NCBI RefSeq assembly: GCF_048544455.1
Contig: NC_133537.1
Coordinates: 147,972,058-148,036,057, forward strand
Source: Silene latifolia
Taxonomy: Eukaryota > Streptophyta > Magnoliopsida > Caryophyllales > Caryophyllaceae
Direction of reading: 5' to 3'
DNA: 64,000 bases
The notes beneath the pieces are model-generated. The model had not been told where the DNA came from. It searched no databases and saw only the letters and a program-made list of their open reading frames with translations. Position numbers and translations under genes: made by a program. Positions within the stretch are counted from its first letter, which is position 1, and each line of letters opens with the position of its first letter. Below, piece after piece: positions 1-11,700 of this stretch.

Positions 1-190
1 ACTTGTATTTCCTTACTAGTTTACAAAATCTTGATTATAGTGCAAAGTTGGCGGGATTACGACTCTCCCGCGGTTGTTCCCACACCGGGTTTTCCGCGAC
101 ACCAAAAATCCTCCGTGTCATTCTCTTCGTTTGTCTTTATTTCGTTGTTCCTATCATTTGCATTTTAACCATAATTGGCATTTAGAATAC
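1..190 (+). repeat. Possible tail of a copia-type LTR
   Basis: The stretch has a short GC-rich block (CTCCCGCGG about 66-74, then a CACACCGGG...TTCCGCG pattern) followed by a T/C-rich run. This resembles the R/U5 part of some plant Ty1/copia LTRs. No primer-binding site follows and the left side is outside the window, so neither boundary can be set. A 60-residue open frame crosses it but looks like chance. Confidence 0.25.
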
Positions 191-2091
191 TCACTATCAC
201 TCATATAATTAATTCATAATCGGTAAATTTTTACCAAAAAAAATACCCAAAATCTCAATGATAAGGAGGTGAAGAGGTGATTGCAATGGCATAGTTAAAG
301 ACGGAGACAATTAGACTTCTTTTTTACGGTGTAATTTTATAGTAAATGAAGGGTTTCCATATTTCTTATTTTTATTGGATGAAGGGTATGTGTTTAGACG
401 TCTAATAAGGTGAATATCATTAGGCCACGTAGGATTAGTTAACTTGTATGTTTTTCTTTTTAAATTATTTACAGCTAGATTCATTCTTGAAATTTATGGC
501 CATATCATGCTACTAATTTAGTCAACGATATAGGATCAAAGGCACTAATATCTGAGTTCTTTTGGTTCTCTGGTTGTATGCGTTCAAGTACTCATATTCA
601 GTTGGCTGCTTCTATGAGTGTTGATAATCCGGTGTAATCATCGATTTTGTTCATGTTATGGGTGTTGATACTCATATGTATTCTCTTATCTTATTATTAT
701 CACATTATGGTGTAATAAATGGTTATTATATAAACTCTCCTCGAGATAGTATATACACAGAAATGCGTGGTTGAGTTGTATCAAACAGGAATTTGTATGA
801 CACAACCAAGAGCATAGTGTATTGGTTCAGGGTAGTTTCAAGATCCACTTATGTAGACTTTGGACATCTTTGAGCATTAGATGTTTTTATTTATTGGACA
901 TTTTGACATGATCTGATGGGTGAATTGAATTCTTAATATTGTTTAATATTAAGAAGTTGTAAAAGAATGATCATATGTTATGACATGGTTAAGAAAGTAA
1001 CTCTTTGGTTGTCCTAAGTTAGTATAGAGTACCAAACTTGGTTGTTGTCTATATGGAGTGGGCGTGAATGTCATTTCTAGGTCTTCATTGAAATAGTACA
1101 CGGTCATGCGGAATTGAGCGGTAGAATACGGGTGCTCGTATAGTTTAATTGCATAGTGTATTGATGCTTGTGTGGTGAATAGTCACGGTTTATAGTGATT
1201 TAAGACACCCAAGATTGTTTGAGAAGGGAATTGGAGTATCACCCATGAAATGTGACATTGTTTATGTCGAGCTTTGTCTCATTGGCGGTCACCACTAGTT
1301 TTATGTGGAGCAAGTCTAATTAGATTGTTATTTGATCATATATGATGTATATAATGTGGAATATATACATATATGTATATATGTTTGATCTAGTTTTGAA
1401 ATAATGATCACGTCACTTGTTGCGGTTGATGTATCACTAACTTTATGCTCGCATGAATATTAGAATGAGTTAATATTTTATTTTTGATGTTTGATCATCA
1501 AATATTTTAATAATAATGTTAAAATTTATTATCAGTTATCATGTGTATTGACTATGTTTTAGTTGAGTAATTTTTTGCATTTGATGATCGGTAATGTATT
1601 CATATGGATGTTTATATTGTTATCACAATGCTTGTTTGCTAGTAATTATACTAATACTGGTTTTATAACTTTTTATTATATGGTGAATATAATATATGAA
1701 GGTGAGTCCTATAGAGTGGGAATGAGTATATTGTGTAAGTTCTCTTGAATGTAATACACAAAAATGTGGATATTAATCAGTGATATATGGGTATACATAT
1801 TTGGTTTGATGGCATGGTGCATTGATTGTCTTTGGGCAGTACTGAGAGCCGCGATTTGGTTCCTCGGGTAGCTTGGTTTCTTCTAAGAGAAGTTGAAAAC
1901 TCACACTTGTAGGGTCATAAATATTTAAGTCATTGTGGTTAAATCTAACATTGGATATTAATGTGAGAGGAACTTGTAATGGAATATTTATGGGTAATGT
2001 TATTTTGATCAAAGAAAACTTGACTGTTCATTTAATAATGTAATATTATGATGTTTTGATCAATGGATATTTGATCGGTTGTTTTATATGT
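191..2091. other. AT-rich stretch without recognisable genes
   Basis: I see no coding frame with a recognisable motif, no LTR termini and no clear terminal inverted repeats. A self-complementary run of alternating AT with ATATGTATAT lies near 1360-1382. The segment is the left flank of the gypsy-1 LTR that ends at 2092. It may be old, diverged repeat DNA, but nothing in it lets me name it. Confidence 0.4.
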
Positions 2092-3953
2092 TGTAACACC
2101 CCGTTTATCCAAAAGCCTTTAATAAGGCATTCTCAGATAAAAGAGACTGTTACCATCTCAGATGACCGAGATAGTGAATATAACAAAGATAAACAAACCA
2201 AGTACTTGAAGATAAATAATTAATGTTACCTCAAATGGTTATTACAATACTTCCCAAAGAATAATTAAACTTAAAAGTTACAATGCAGCTGAATAGAATT
2301 AAAGTCTGAAAAATAACTAATGTTTAAACTGTCTAAGTGAAAGCTAGACTCGAGCTCCTTTGTCACGCGCCCCAAGGACCCGACGCCAATCATCGAGCAT
2401 TAGAAATACCAGTTCTTTCAATCTCCTCCTCATTTAACCTTAAATATTAAATGGATTGACAAAGGATGCCATCGATTAAAGCATGCATCAACTTTATTTT
2501 GACAAGACACAAACACACGTCAACCAATGGCCGAGTAGAAAACTAAACAACAAGGTAAAAGTATTAAGTAATCCTGCAATGAGCATAAGCAAACAACACA
2601 ATAATTTCTCGTCTCCATCAAGGCCATGCACAGCCAAGCAACCATACGCCTAACACACCCCATATGCTCATATATAACACTACCTCACGCACCACACGTC
2701 CATGGGCCTTAAGGACCACAGCCAAATATCCAGCCACCACCGTGCCTGGCCTCTCATGTAATATCAGGACCACAGACCTTCAACACCCCGTGCCTGGCCT
2801 ACCAATACCTCTTCTCATGTCAATAGTAATTTTCCCATTAAACATCACAGAATAATAACAGATGAATATAATAATTCAGTTTTCAATTGTCTCTAACCAA
2901 AGATATAATCAACTTTACACAAGATATTAAATTTAGCAACTTTACTCATAAGACAAACATAAATCAAGTAGTCTCTTCATGTTCAAGTCAATTTCATGTA
3001 AACAAGCCAATTATCAAAACTTTCAATTTAATAAACACTAGTTGAGTAGTTCCCTACCTTTTAGCAAAGATCTCCAATTATCAAACAAGCAGTTATAATT
3101 GTTTCTCCTGGAATCCTTCACCTAAATATACAATTAATCAAGCAATTACTACCAATCTTATAATACCAACAATTTGAAAATTACCCATAAAATCCCATTA
3201 CCCAAACACACGGCTAACTTCACCCACGGTCTCGCCCAACCATCACCAGCCCATGGAGGTCAATGTCGTGGTCAGACCCCATGGCCCTAGTCAACGGCAG
3301 TCAGAGGTGTCAGGTCAAGTCTCGGTCAACGGGTCACGGTCAAGTCAAGGCTATGGTCATTGACATAAACATGAACAACTAATTGTAAGACCTTTTTATA
3401 AAATTCTTACCTTTTGATATTTAGACGGATAAACAAACCCTTATCTAGTCTTCTTTCCTTCTCTCAAATTCTCTCTTAGTTTATCTGGAGGTTTTGTAGA
3501 GCAATAGAAATAAAAATGGTAGGAAGATGGGTATTTATCGTTTTGGTTGTAGTAGTTAGGAAATACCTAGGAAGGTTCCTTTTATTTTATTACTCCCTCT
3601 CATTCACAATAAACCTCCCATTTCATTTTGGCACAAATATTAAGCAAACACACTACCCCACCATATAATTAAATTTCAACCACACAAATACACTACCCCA
3701 CCATACAATTAAATTTGGACCACACAAACACTTACCAAAAAAGGAAATAGGGAGGTTATTGTGAATAGACGGAAAAGGAAATAGGGAAGTTTATTTTGAA
3801 TGGGAGGGAGTATTTCCCTTTTTATTATTATGTGCATATTACCTCCCTTAGATAAGAACTCCCCTTTTCTCTAGACCATATACTCCACGCGCCTATCACC
3901 TCCGTCTTGCCATTTTTTCTTTTCCGTCTTACAATTAATCTCCATCAACATTA
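2092..3953 (-). mobile_element. Gypsy-1 3' LTR, larger part (interrupted by Helitron)
   Basis: Read on the minus strand this block ends in CGGGGTGTTACA at 2092, the same terminus as the other chromovirus LTRs here (37871 and 31600; 21610 is a variant). Just inside it is the conserved block with the ATCTCAGATGACCGAGATAG-type sequence. Around 3040-3130 the minus strand carries a 'GTGAAGGATTC ... GGTAGGGA' arrangement like that of the gypsy-3 LTR (30680-30780). The Helitron starts at 3954, and the missing LTR start lies beyond it at 20303-20349. Together the pieces give a 1,909-bp LTR, about 1.69 kb without the MITE. The assignment is by eye; the LTR is old and no partner copy is in the window. 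Confidence 0.65.
3593..3810. mobile_element. Stowaway-like MITE
   Basis: A 218-bp element flanked by TA on both sides (3591-3592 and 3811-3812). The ends are imperfect inverted repeats of about 27 bp beginning CTCCCTC and ending GAGGGAG. It is non-coding. Inside are two tandem copies of a roughly 41-bp unit containing CACTACCCCACCAT (about 3648-3730), and the right inverted repeat is partly duplicated (GGAAATAGGGA about 3746 and 3777). Size, TA target site and CTCCCTC terminus fit the Stowaway/Tc1-mariner group. It sits inside the gypsy-1 LTR. Confidence 0.85.
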
Positions 3954-4104
3954 TCTATTCTATATATATAAAAAAGAATTAGGTAAAACCGCTGATGTGG
4001 CGCAATGTGGTGCAAGAATGAGTGTTTTGGAGGCCTCACATTGCATCTCACCAAAACATCTTTGTTTTAACCAATCACCTTTCATTGAGGTCTCCACCTC
4101 AGTC

Positions 4105-4525
4105 AATAAATTTAAAAAAAAAAAAAAAAAATAAAAAAAAAAATAAACTATCTGTAATCACGCACCTATTATCTGCCATAATGAAGTTTATCTTTTTCAA
4201 GGTTTTTCGAAAATATCAAAAGCCATTCACCTCATTTTTTGATCTTCTATTTGATTCCCTGGATTACTTTTTGAGAAAATAAAATCCTAATACCAATAAA
4301 CCTAATTAAATTACAACCATTATCCTATTCAAATTACAATCAATTGAAAATGCTATTTAAGATACATCATTACCCCTAATTTCAGCCAATAAATTATAAC
4401 AAAAAAAAAAAAAAAAAAATCAATCTGTAATCACGCCATCAAGCCTTGCTGCCATAATGAAGTTTATTTTTTTCAAGGTTTTTCGAAAATATCAAAAGCC
4501 ATTCACCTCTTTTTTTGTTCTTATA
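4105..4525 (+). repeat. Duplicated ~120-bp block upstream of the RPA-like gene
   Basis: A unit running from an A-rich tract through CTGTAATCACGC, CTGCCATAATGAAGTTTA and CCATTCACCTC occurs twice, at about 4110-4245 and 4400-4520, roughly 273 bp apart. The copies are highly similar. The second copy ends just before the TATAAAT motif at 4534. Confidence 0.85.
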
Positions 4526-4533
4526 ATTTCTCC

Positions 4534-4540
4534 TATAAAT
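4534..4540 (+). promoter_or_regulatory. Candidate TATA box of the RPA-like gene
   Basis: TATAAAT within CCTATAAAT lies 126 bases before the proposed ATG at 4666. The same nine bases occur upstream of the Rep/helicase gene (8699-8707). The assignment rests on position and sequence only. Confidence 0.4.
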
Positions 4541-4665
4541 TGTCTTTCAAACCTGGATCAACATAACCTGTGAAACGTCAAACACCCAAAAAAAAAATAC
4601 CTGTGAAACACCCAAAAAAAATAAAAACTCTTTAATTTCTCAACAACTTAATCTCCATTGCAAAT

Positions 4666-5688
4666 ATGGCTATGACAAATTTTCTTACCATTAGCGATCT
4701 CAAATACGGAGTTAGAGCCTCTCAGATTAACGTAAGAGTTGCTCACAAGTGGTCAAGACCAGAATTATCCAACAAAAACAATTTAGCCAACAAATACAAT
4801 AACGACGATAAGAAGAAACCCGTGGACGCAATTGAAGCAATTGAATTATTGTTTGTGGATTCAAAAGTACGTATTATTGTTGCCTATATATATTTTTGCA
4901 TTCAGATTTTTTTGTTCGTTACTTTGTAACAGTAAGCCCTTTGATTTTTCCTTATTACTAATATTTCTATTATTATTTTTCCTTTAACTAGAATGACTGT
5001 ATCCAAGCAACAATACGTAAGCGATTAATGTCCCACTTTGGACCAAAGCTTACTGTCGGTGAAGTTTATACTATTCGCAACTTAACCGTAGACAACAACA
5101 CAGGCCTAGATAAGGCAACCCCTCACCCTTTGCGTTTAAAATTTGAGTTTTCGACAAGAGTCCAACCCACTCAGGATCCAACAATACCTACTAGCATATA
5201 TCGTTTTGCAAGATTCAATGATATATTGGATGGTATAATTCCCGGGACGCAATATATAGGTATGAATCTTCAATTGTAAGATATTATTACTTTATTTAGA
5301 TTTCATTGAAAAACCTACTTATTTATATTAATTCCAATTTTGCAATTTCCAGATGTAATAGGGAAACTATATGAAATAGGTCCCATTACAGAAACTCCAA
5401 ATAAGCATCTCTGTCGCACAATTAAGCTAGAAGACTATGAGTAAGTTCATCAGTACTCTATCTTTTGGAAAATATGAGTGCTTCATAAATTATCTATTAT
5501 TTAACTAAATTATTTTGGCTTTTATTTTAGGGGAAACCAACTTTCGTGCACATTGTGGGGAACATTCACGGATCAAGTACCAGCACTCATATCCAAGCTT
5601 CCAAACCCAGAGCAATCAAAAGTGATTGTCATCCAATGTGCGCAAACAAAAAAAATATGAAGGTACTATATAATACGTCATATAATCG

Positions 5689-5755
<67 letters not shown>

Positions 5756-7260
5756 TAAATTAAGACTTTTCCATTTGCCATTTTTTTAAAATATTCTAGG
5801 TACATGGCGGATCCAGACCACTTTTAATGCAACGGTTTTTAACGTCAACCCCGATATACCTGAAGTGACAGAATTTCAGCCAACGTATATTTTCTTCCTG
5901 TTATTTGACAATTTTATTATCTATATTTTTTATAAGATTATGCCATCTCTAACTTATTTTATTTCATTAGTCTTGCCACTCCTTCAGCAAGTAACTCTCT
6001 TCAAATAATTGAGATTTCTGACGACGACGACAAAGATGATATGACATTGGAAAGTATAAAATCCATAAGTGACATTAAGGAAAACGAGAAGGTATACTAT
6101 TGATAGGTGCTTCATTTGCTAAGAATTTCTTCGTGAACTATAAATAATTTGTTATATTCGTACAACTATGAATTTATCAATTTAATTAATTTTTTAATTG
6201 CAGGAAGGTTATTACTACACATTTGCAAAAATCGTAGACCTCGACTGCACGTTCGGGTGGTACTACGACAGTTGTAAATTGTGTTGGACAAGGGCAACCA
6301 AAAACGAAAATGGGAGATGGATTTGTAACAAAGATAATTGTGACGGTCGTATTACTGGATTTACATCGAGAGTGCCTAGGTCGAACTTACAAAACTTTTT
6401 AATCTCCCTTTATTAATTTATTAATAGATGTATTCTTTCCATATTCATATGTGAAACTAAACTATATCTATATTTTTTTATTCAGATTCCAGGTCAAATT
6501 CCAGGTCTCAGACCCCTCAGATGATTTGGTGGACTTTGTGGCGTTCGATAATCAAGTGAGTCAATTCGTCACCAAATCTGCTTCTGAGCTACTCTCAAAA
6601 AATGAAAAGGTAAGTATTTATTTGGGCTTAACTTTTGAATACTATACTATCTACCAATATATTTCTTTTACTAATTGATTTCTCATGTTTTCATAGGATG
6701 GTTGTGATCCAAATGACATTCCGAGGGACCTCGAAGTTTTTCTCGACAGGTCCTTTTTGTTCAAAGTACACATAGATCACAAGTACAATGTGATCAAAGG
6801 TCTTACGAATTATACTATTGTTACTATGACCGACTATATTTGAGATGGCCGACAAATGGCTTCAAAGATATACACAAATTTTCAAGGTATTTTTACATTT
6901 ACAATTAAGTTTAACCTCTTTTAATCATACGAAAAAAATAGTTAATTATTAAGCGTTTTTTTTTGTTACTCTTAGGCGGAGATGAATTCATTTAAATCAA
7001 GGCATACACCCATGATCCAAGGCCAAAGCTCGAAGGTTAGAATTTACAAATTTCTAATTCACAAATGTTATGGGTAAATTTTGAGTAATAACACGTGATA
7101 TATTTGGCAGGAATGCGAGGAGGACGAGTCTCATGCAGAAGATAACAGCCCAAAAACAATAACTCCTCTCAAAAGGGTTCTGCCATTTAATGATGACTCT
7201 CAAACAATTGATGCAAGCTCTACAACTAAGAAGGCCTCTATTGTCAAGAAGGAGAAGTGA
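4666..7260 (+). pseudogene. Helitron RPA70-like single-strand DNA-binding protein gene
   Basis: A multi-exon gene resembling the large subunit of replication protein A, which plant Helitrons often carry and which probably binds single-stranded DNA during rolling-circle transposition. Exons I can place: 4666-4866, 4992-5259, 5353-5440, 5531-5662, 5800-5884, 5971-6090, 6204-6379, 6486-6609, 6697 onward, then short exons to the stop at 7258-7260. GT/AG borders and phases agree at most joins. The N-terminal OB-fold has the IQATIRKRLM motif, a second OB-fold has LSCTLWGTFTD, and a zinc ribbon shows CKLC then CNKDNC. The start at 4666 gives the expected N-terminus, with another Met two codons later. 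Two breaks are seen. One extra A in the A8 run at 5648-5655 creates an early stop. Near 6840 the frame stops at a TGA, whereas an RPA-like reading continues in another frame. Confidence 0.85.
5691..5750. repeat. (AT)n microsatellite in an RPA-gene intron
   Basis: About 30 uninterrupted AT units in the intron between the 5531-5662 and 5800-5884 exons. Length is likely to vary between individuals. Confidence 0.97.
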
Positions 7261-8212
7261 ACTTGAGATGTTTTTAATTAAATTTGAGAACTATTTTGGA
7301 AGACTGTTATTTTCTTATAGTACTACTTTTTGGTTTGATATGTGTTGGTACGTACGTGAACTTGGAAGTTGAATGTTGCCGGATTTTGGTAACTGAAGTT
7401 GTTGGTTGATTTTGTGTGATGAAATTTGATTTTAATGTCTTGGTAATTGAAGTTGAGTGTTTTGTGTGATGAATTTGGATTTTTAATGTCTGTTTTCAAA
7501 TACGTAAGACCCCTCAAATTTATTGTTATTCTACTTAAAATTGTCACAATTTTTTTAAGAGCAGTTCGACGATTATTTGTTAAATTTTGAAAATTGGTAA
7601 AGATACATTACTTCAGTTACTCAGAATACAAATTTTTGTTAAATTTTGAAAATTGGTAAAGATACATTACTGATATATTACTGATAAGATACATTGTCAG
7701 TGTCTCATGTACCCTATTTACAGATAAGGTTATTTTACGTACCACTTTTAAAATTTTAATCAACGTTAGATGACCCAAAGAACCTGTCTCGGATAAATTC
7801 CCTCCCAAACAATGATATTCTAATTAACTTAACAAATAATAACAAACTGATACCCACCCATGTATTACGGACAAACTTTTTAAAATCGAAACACTAATTG
7901 AAAATAAAATTAAAATATTAATGTAGTCAATGTGTCACGTTTTAAATAAACTTTTAGATTAGAGTGTCCACATTATTTGTCTTTTAGATAACTGTGAAAG
8001 TATTTTGGAATGATTAGAATTTTTTGGGCTTAGATAAAAAAAATATTAGTTTTTATTAGGGCTTAGATAAAAAATGTGACACATTGACTAATAAAAACGT
8101 GATACCCACACATTATTCATTAGCCCTATTAATTTATAGTTTAATCAAACAGTATATATTTCAAAAAACCAAACTTCATCAATTTGAAGTAAATTTTTGA
8201 TAAGAAAAAAAA
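7261..8212. other. Non-coding spacer between the two Helitron genes
   Basis: AT-rich sequence after the RPA-like stop. It holds a tandem duplication with a 59-bp period (unit containing AAATTTTGAAAATTGG, at 7576 and 7635). I see no supported coding frame. Confidence 0.6.
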
Positions 8213-8700
8213 TATCACGGTGGGTTTACAAAACATATCAAAATTTTTGTACATATTGTCATTGACAGTGTAAATCGTGAAACATTATTAAAAATTAAAG
8301 TTCCAAGACTTGGCTCTTAAAATTCAATTATTTCAATTTCGAAAAACTAGAAATTAAATGGTTCATAGATTTCGTTTATCTATACTATTTGGATAATAGT
8401 GTAAAACCTAAATTGAATAAAAAAGTGGCTATTCGAATTCTATTTATTGTTACCCCTATCACGGTGGGTTTACAAAACATATCAAAAATTGAGTACATAT
8501 TGTCATTGACAGTGTAAATCGTGAAACATTATTAAAAATTAAAGTTCCAAGACTTGGCTCTTAAAATTCAATTATTTCAATTTCGAAAAACTAGAAATTA
8601 AATGGCTCATAGATTTCGTTTATCTATACTATTTGGATAATAGTGTAAAACCTAAATTGAATAAAAAAGTGGCTATTCGAATTCTATTTATTGTTACCCC
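8213..8700 (+). repeat. 244-bp direct tandem repeat, two copies
   Basis: Copies at 8213-8456 and 8457-8700 are almost identical; I see only a few differences, for example near 8250 and at one base of ATGG(T/C)TCAT. The second copy ends immediately before the TATAAAT at 8701, so the duplicated block is the upstream region of the Rep/helicase gene. Confidence 0.95.
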
Positions 8701-8707
8701 TATAAAT
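8701..8707 (+). promoter_or_regulatory. Candidate TATA box of the Rep/helicase gene
   Basis: TATAAAT, as CCTATAAAT including the last two bases of the 244-bp repeat, lies 77 bases before the ATG at 8784. That spacing suits a short 5' leader. Confidence 0.5.
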
Positions 8708-8783
8708 CTCAGAATACTGCCTCATCCTTTTTTCTGTTCAGTTATTTCAAAATTATATTTCATCAAAAACGTTACTTTCATCC

Positions 8784-11700
8784 ATGGCATCATCTAATTC
8801 TCATCAGCAAGTATCAAAGAAAAGTAGGAGGAATGGCAATGAAGCTAAAAAAGGTTAGAACTATTTCATACAAATTTTAATTGAACTGGAAGTATAATTA
8901 CGTGTATAATTAATAGAATACGAATAATACTAATATGGATATTGATCTTTACCGTAATTAAATATATCATGTATCTTTTGTATATGTTAAGTTTATCAAT
9001 TATTTGTCATATAATTAGGAGTAGTTGCCATATTTTAGGAGAAGATTAATGGAGGTCAAATATAGGATTGAGGAGTCTGTTAGTATGTATTGTATCCTTC
9101 TTCTACGTTGCTCATCATGAATAATAATCATCTTCTACCAAGTTAAGTCTTTTCAATTTAACATAACAGCTCCAAAATAATGCAACTATTTCACAAACAA
9201 TTTTTTAGTAGTAATTTTAGTACAAAAAGGAAAAAAACCTATGTATATTTGAAACCATATAAGGCTACAATACATCCTATGTATAAGGCTAAAATTAGGT
9301 ACGCACAAAGTTTTTAAATTTTTTCGCTATTCTTCTAGGTGACTATGAGAAAATGGGATCCACACACAATAGAACGTCAATGTCCACTATTACTCATTCA
9401 CAGCCAAATAATCATGGGTATATGAACATTTTTGAACTCAATTTACCAGGTATATCTTTTAAACTTAGATTTATTTTCTTACATAATATAGTGTATTACT
9501 AATTAGATACTTGCTGAATATAATGAATTAACAAATACAATAAGGTACGTATATGATGCTGCTACGTGACATAACAAACACACAAGTACAAAGGCAAGCA
9601 TCAGGTCAACCATCCCATGGTAATTGGTCTGTTTTCCAATCTCCGAATGGTAAGTCTTTACATTTAAATTAACTTATAAAAACACAAATACGTGCAATAC
9701 AAATATCGAAATTTGCTTACCGTTTGTTTTTTTCTCACAATCTTATTGTGAGTAACTCCACGTTTTGATGTTAACGTGACTCTTAACCTGCAAGAATTAC
9801 AACCAAGTCCAGAAAATCAAATTCACGCTTCATTTCAACAAAGCAAGGGTAAAACACCTATTTATCAATCACATAATGGTATGTTACTCTATTTATTGAT
9901 TTTTATTGCATAATACAACTATGTTATCATAAGAAGTTGCTGAATATAATGAATATAATGAATTAACAAATACAATAAGGTACGTATATGATGCCGCTAC
10001 GCGACATAACAAACACACAAGTACAAAGGCAAGCATCAGGTCAACCATCCCATGGTAATTGGTACATTTTCCAATCTCCGAATGGTAAGTCTTTACATTT
10101 AAATTAACTTATAAAAACACAAATATGTGCAATACAAATATCGAAATTTGCTTACCGTTTGTTTTTTTCTCACAATCTTATTATGAGTAACTCCACGTTT
10201 TGATGTTAACGTGACTCTTAACCTGCAAGAATTACAACCAACTCCAGAAAATCAAATTCACTCTTCATTTCAACAAAGCAAGGGTAAAACACCGATTTAT
10301 CAATCACATAATGGTATGTTACTCTATTATTGATTTTTATTGCATAATACAACTATATATTAGAGCACTGGTCATCATTAATCATTGTTCATCAATAATG
10401 TCAGTGGAATTTGTACATGGTTACTTTTATATTTTCCCACATCACATGATGTTATAGTGTTTGACTTTTCGCCAGTATTAGAGACACCTCCACAAATTCA
10501 AAGGAAAATATCAAACCATCAAAATAACGGTAAAGCACCATTGTATCAATCTGAAAATGGTACGTCTCTCAGTTGAAAGAAATTTATACAAATACGTATT
10601 TACCGTTTACAAACTTTTGACTTTAAATTTACTAACTTTTTTTTCCTCATTATATACCTATTCGTTTTTACTCAAGCCTTTCAGCCACTTCCAAATATTC
10701 AAAATGAGTCATCATTTCACCTACCTAAAGGTAGATCATCATTTCCTCACTCACCAACTGGTATGTCTCTTAATTAAAGTTTTTTTGTACTTACTATTTT
10801 TTTTTCTCTCATGATGGGCTTTATACTGATTTTACGCAATCTTTAAAATAATGTTCAGATATGACTACAAATAAACTAATGGCAGCCTCTATAACCAATT
10901 TTTGGAATGGTAATCAACCTACTACCTTTTTTTCAAAAAAAAAACCTACTGTTAACTACTCTATTTCTTTATAATCCATATGTTATATTTCTTTTTAATC
11001 CATATGTTTAACATAGTTTTTTGTCATAGATTATGAGTTGGCAAAAGGTGTAAACAACTATCTACTTGCCCAAACCCCAAGGAAACAACAGAAACAAAAA
11101 TTGTCCCTAAAGAGATCCAAAGGAACTTTCGAAGCTTATACGTGTCTACACAATAATTTGACCCAACAACAACTGGCTGCAAAATTAGCAAGGCAAAAGA
11201 GGAAGCTTCTCTTACGTCAGGAAATGTTGTCAAAAAATTCAGCCACTTCAACAACCACGACTCCAATCAGCAACATCACGAATGGTAAATAAGTGATAAA
11301 AACCTGTTTTATTGTAGAAAACAAAATCATTTATTGTACTTATACATATTTTCTCTGTGTACAGTTAATGGAGAACACCAACTTTCGGACAATCAAATCT
11401 TTATGACGGATAATACTTCAATACAAAGTCATATTGAAAGACAAAATTTGATCCGAGATATAGCAAGAGATCTTTCATCAGCCTATGAAACTTACGAAGC
11501 AAATAACCGTTTAACAATTGTTGATGATAACCTTCAAGGTCATATTAGTTACATATTTCTTCAATTACAATTTTAATTCTAATCATAGAATTTTTTATTG
11601 ACATTTGGCTTTATTAACAGTCCTTGACGGATACGATGATATCGGGGACCCTATTTACACTTGCACAAAATGTGGAGCTCAGATGTGGTACGGTGAAAGG

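Noticed and set aside
3907-4282. Two overlapping small frames with poly-Lys
   Set aside because: They cross the Helitron 5' terminus and an A-tract; the poly-Lys is just poly-A.
5546-5758. 70-residue frame ending in a Tyr-Ile repeat
   Set aside because: It is the AT microsatellite in an RPA-gene intron, read out of the gene's frame.
4666-7260. RPA-like gene as a normal host replication gene
   Set aside because: It lies inside the Helitron termini in the same orientation and is damaged. Plant Helitrons commonly carry such genes.
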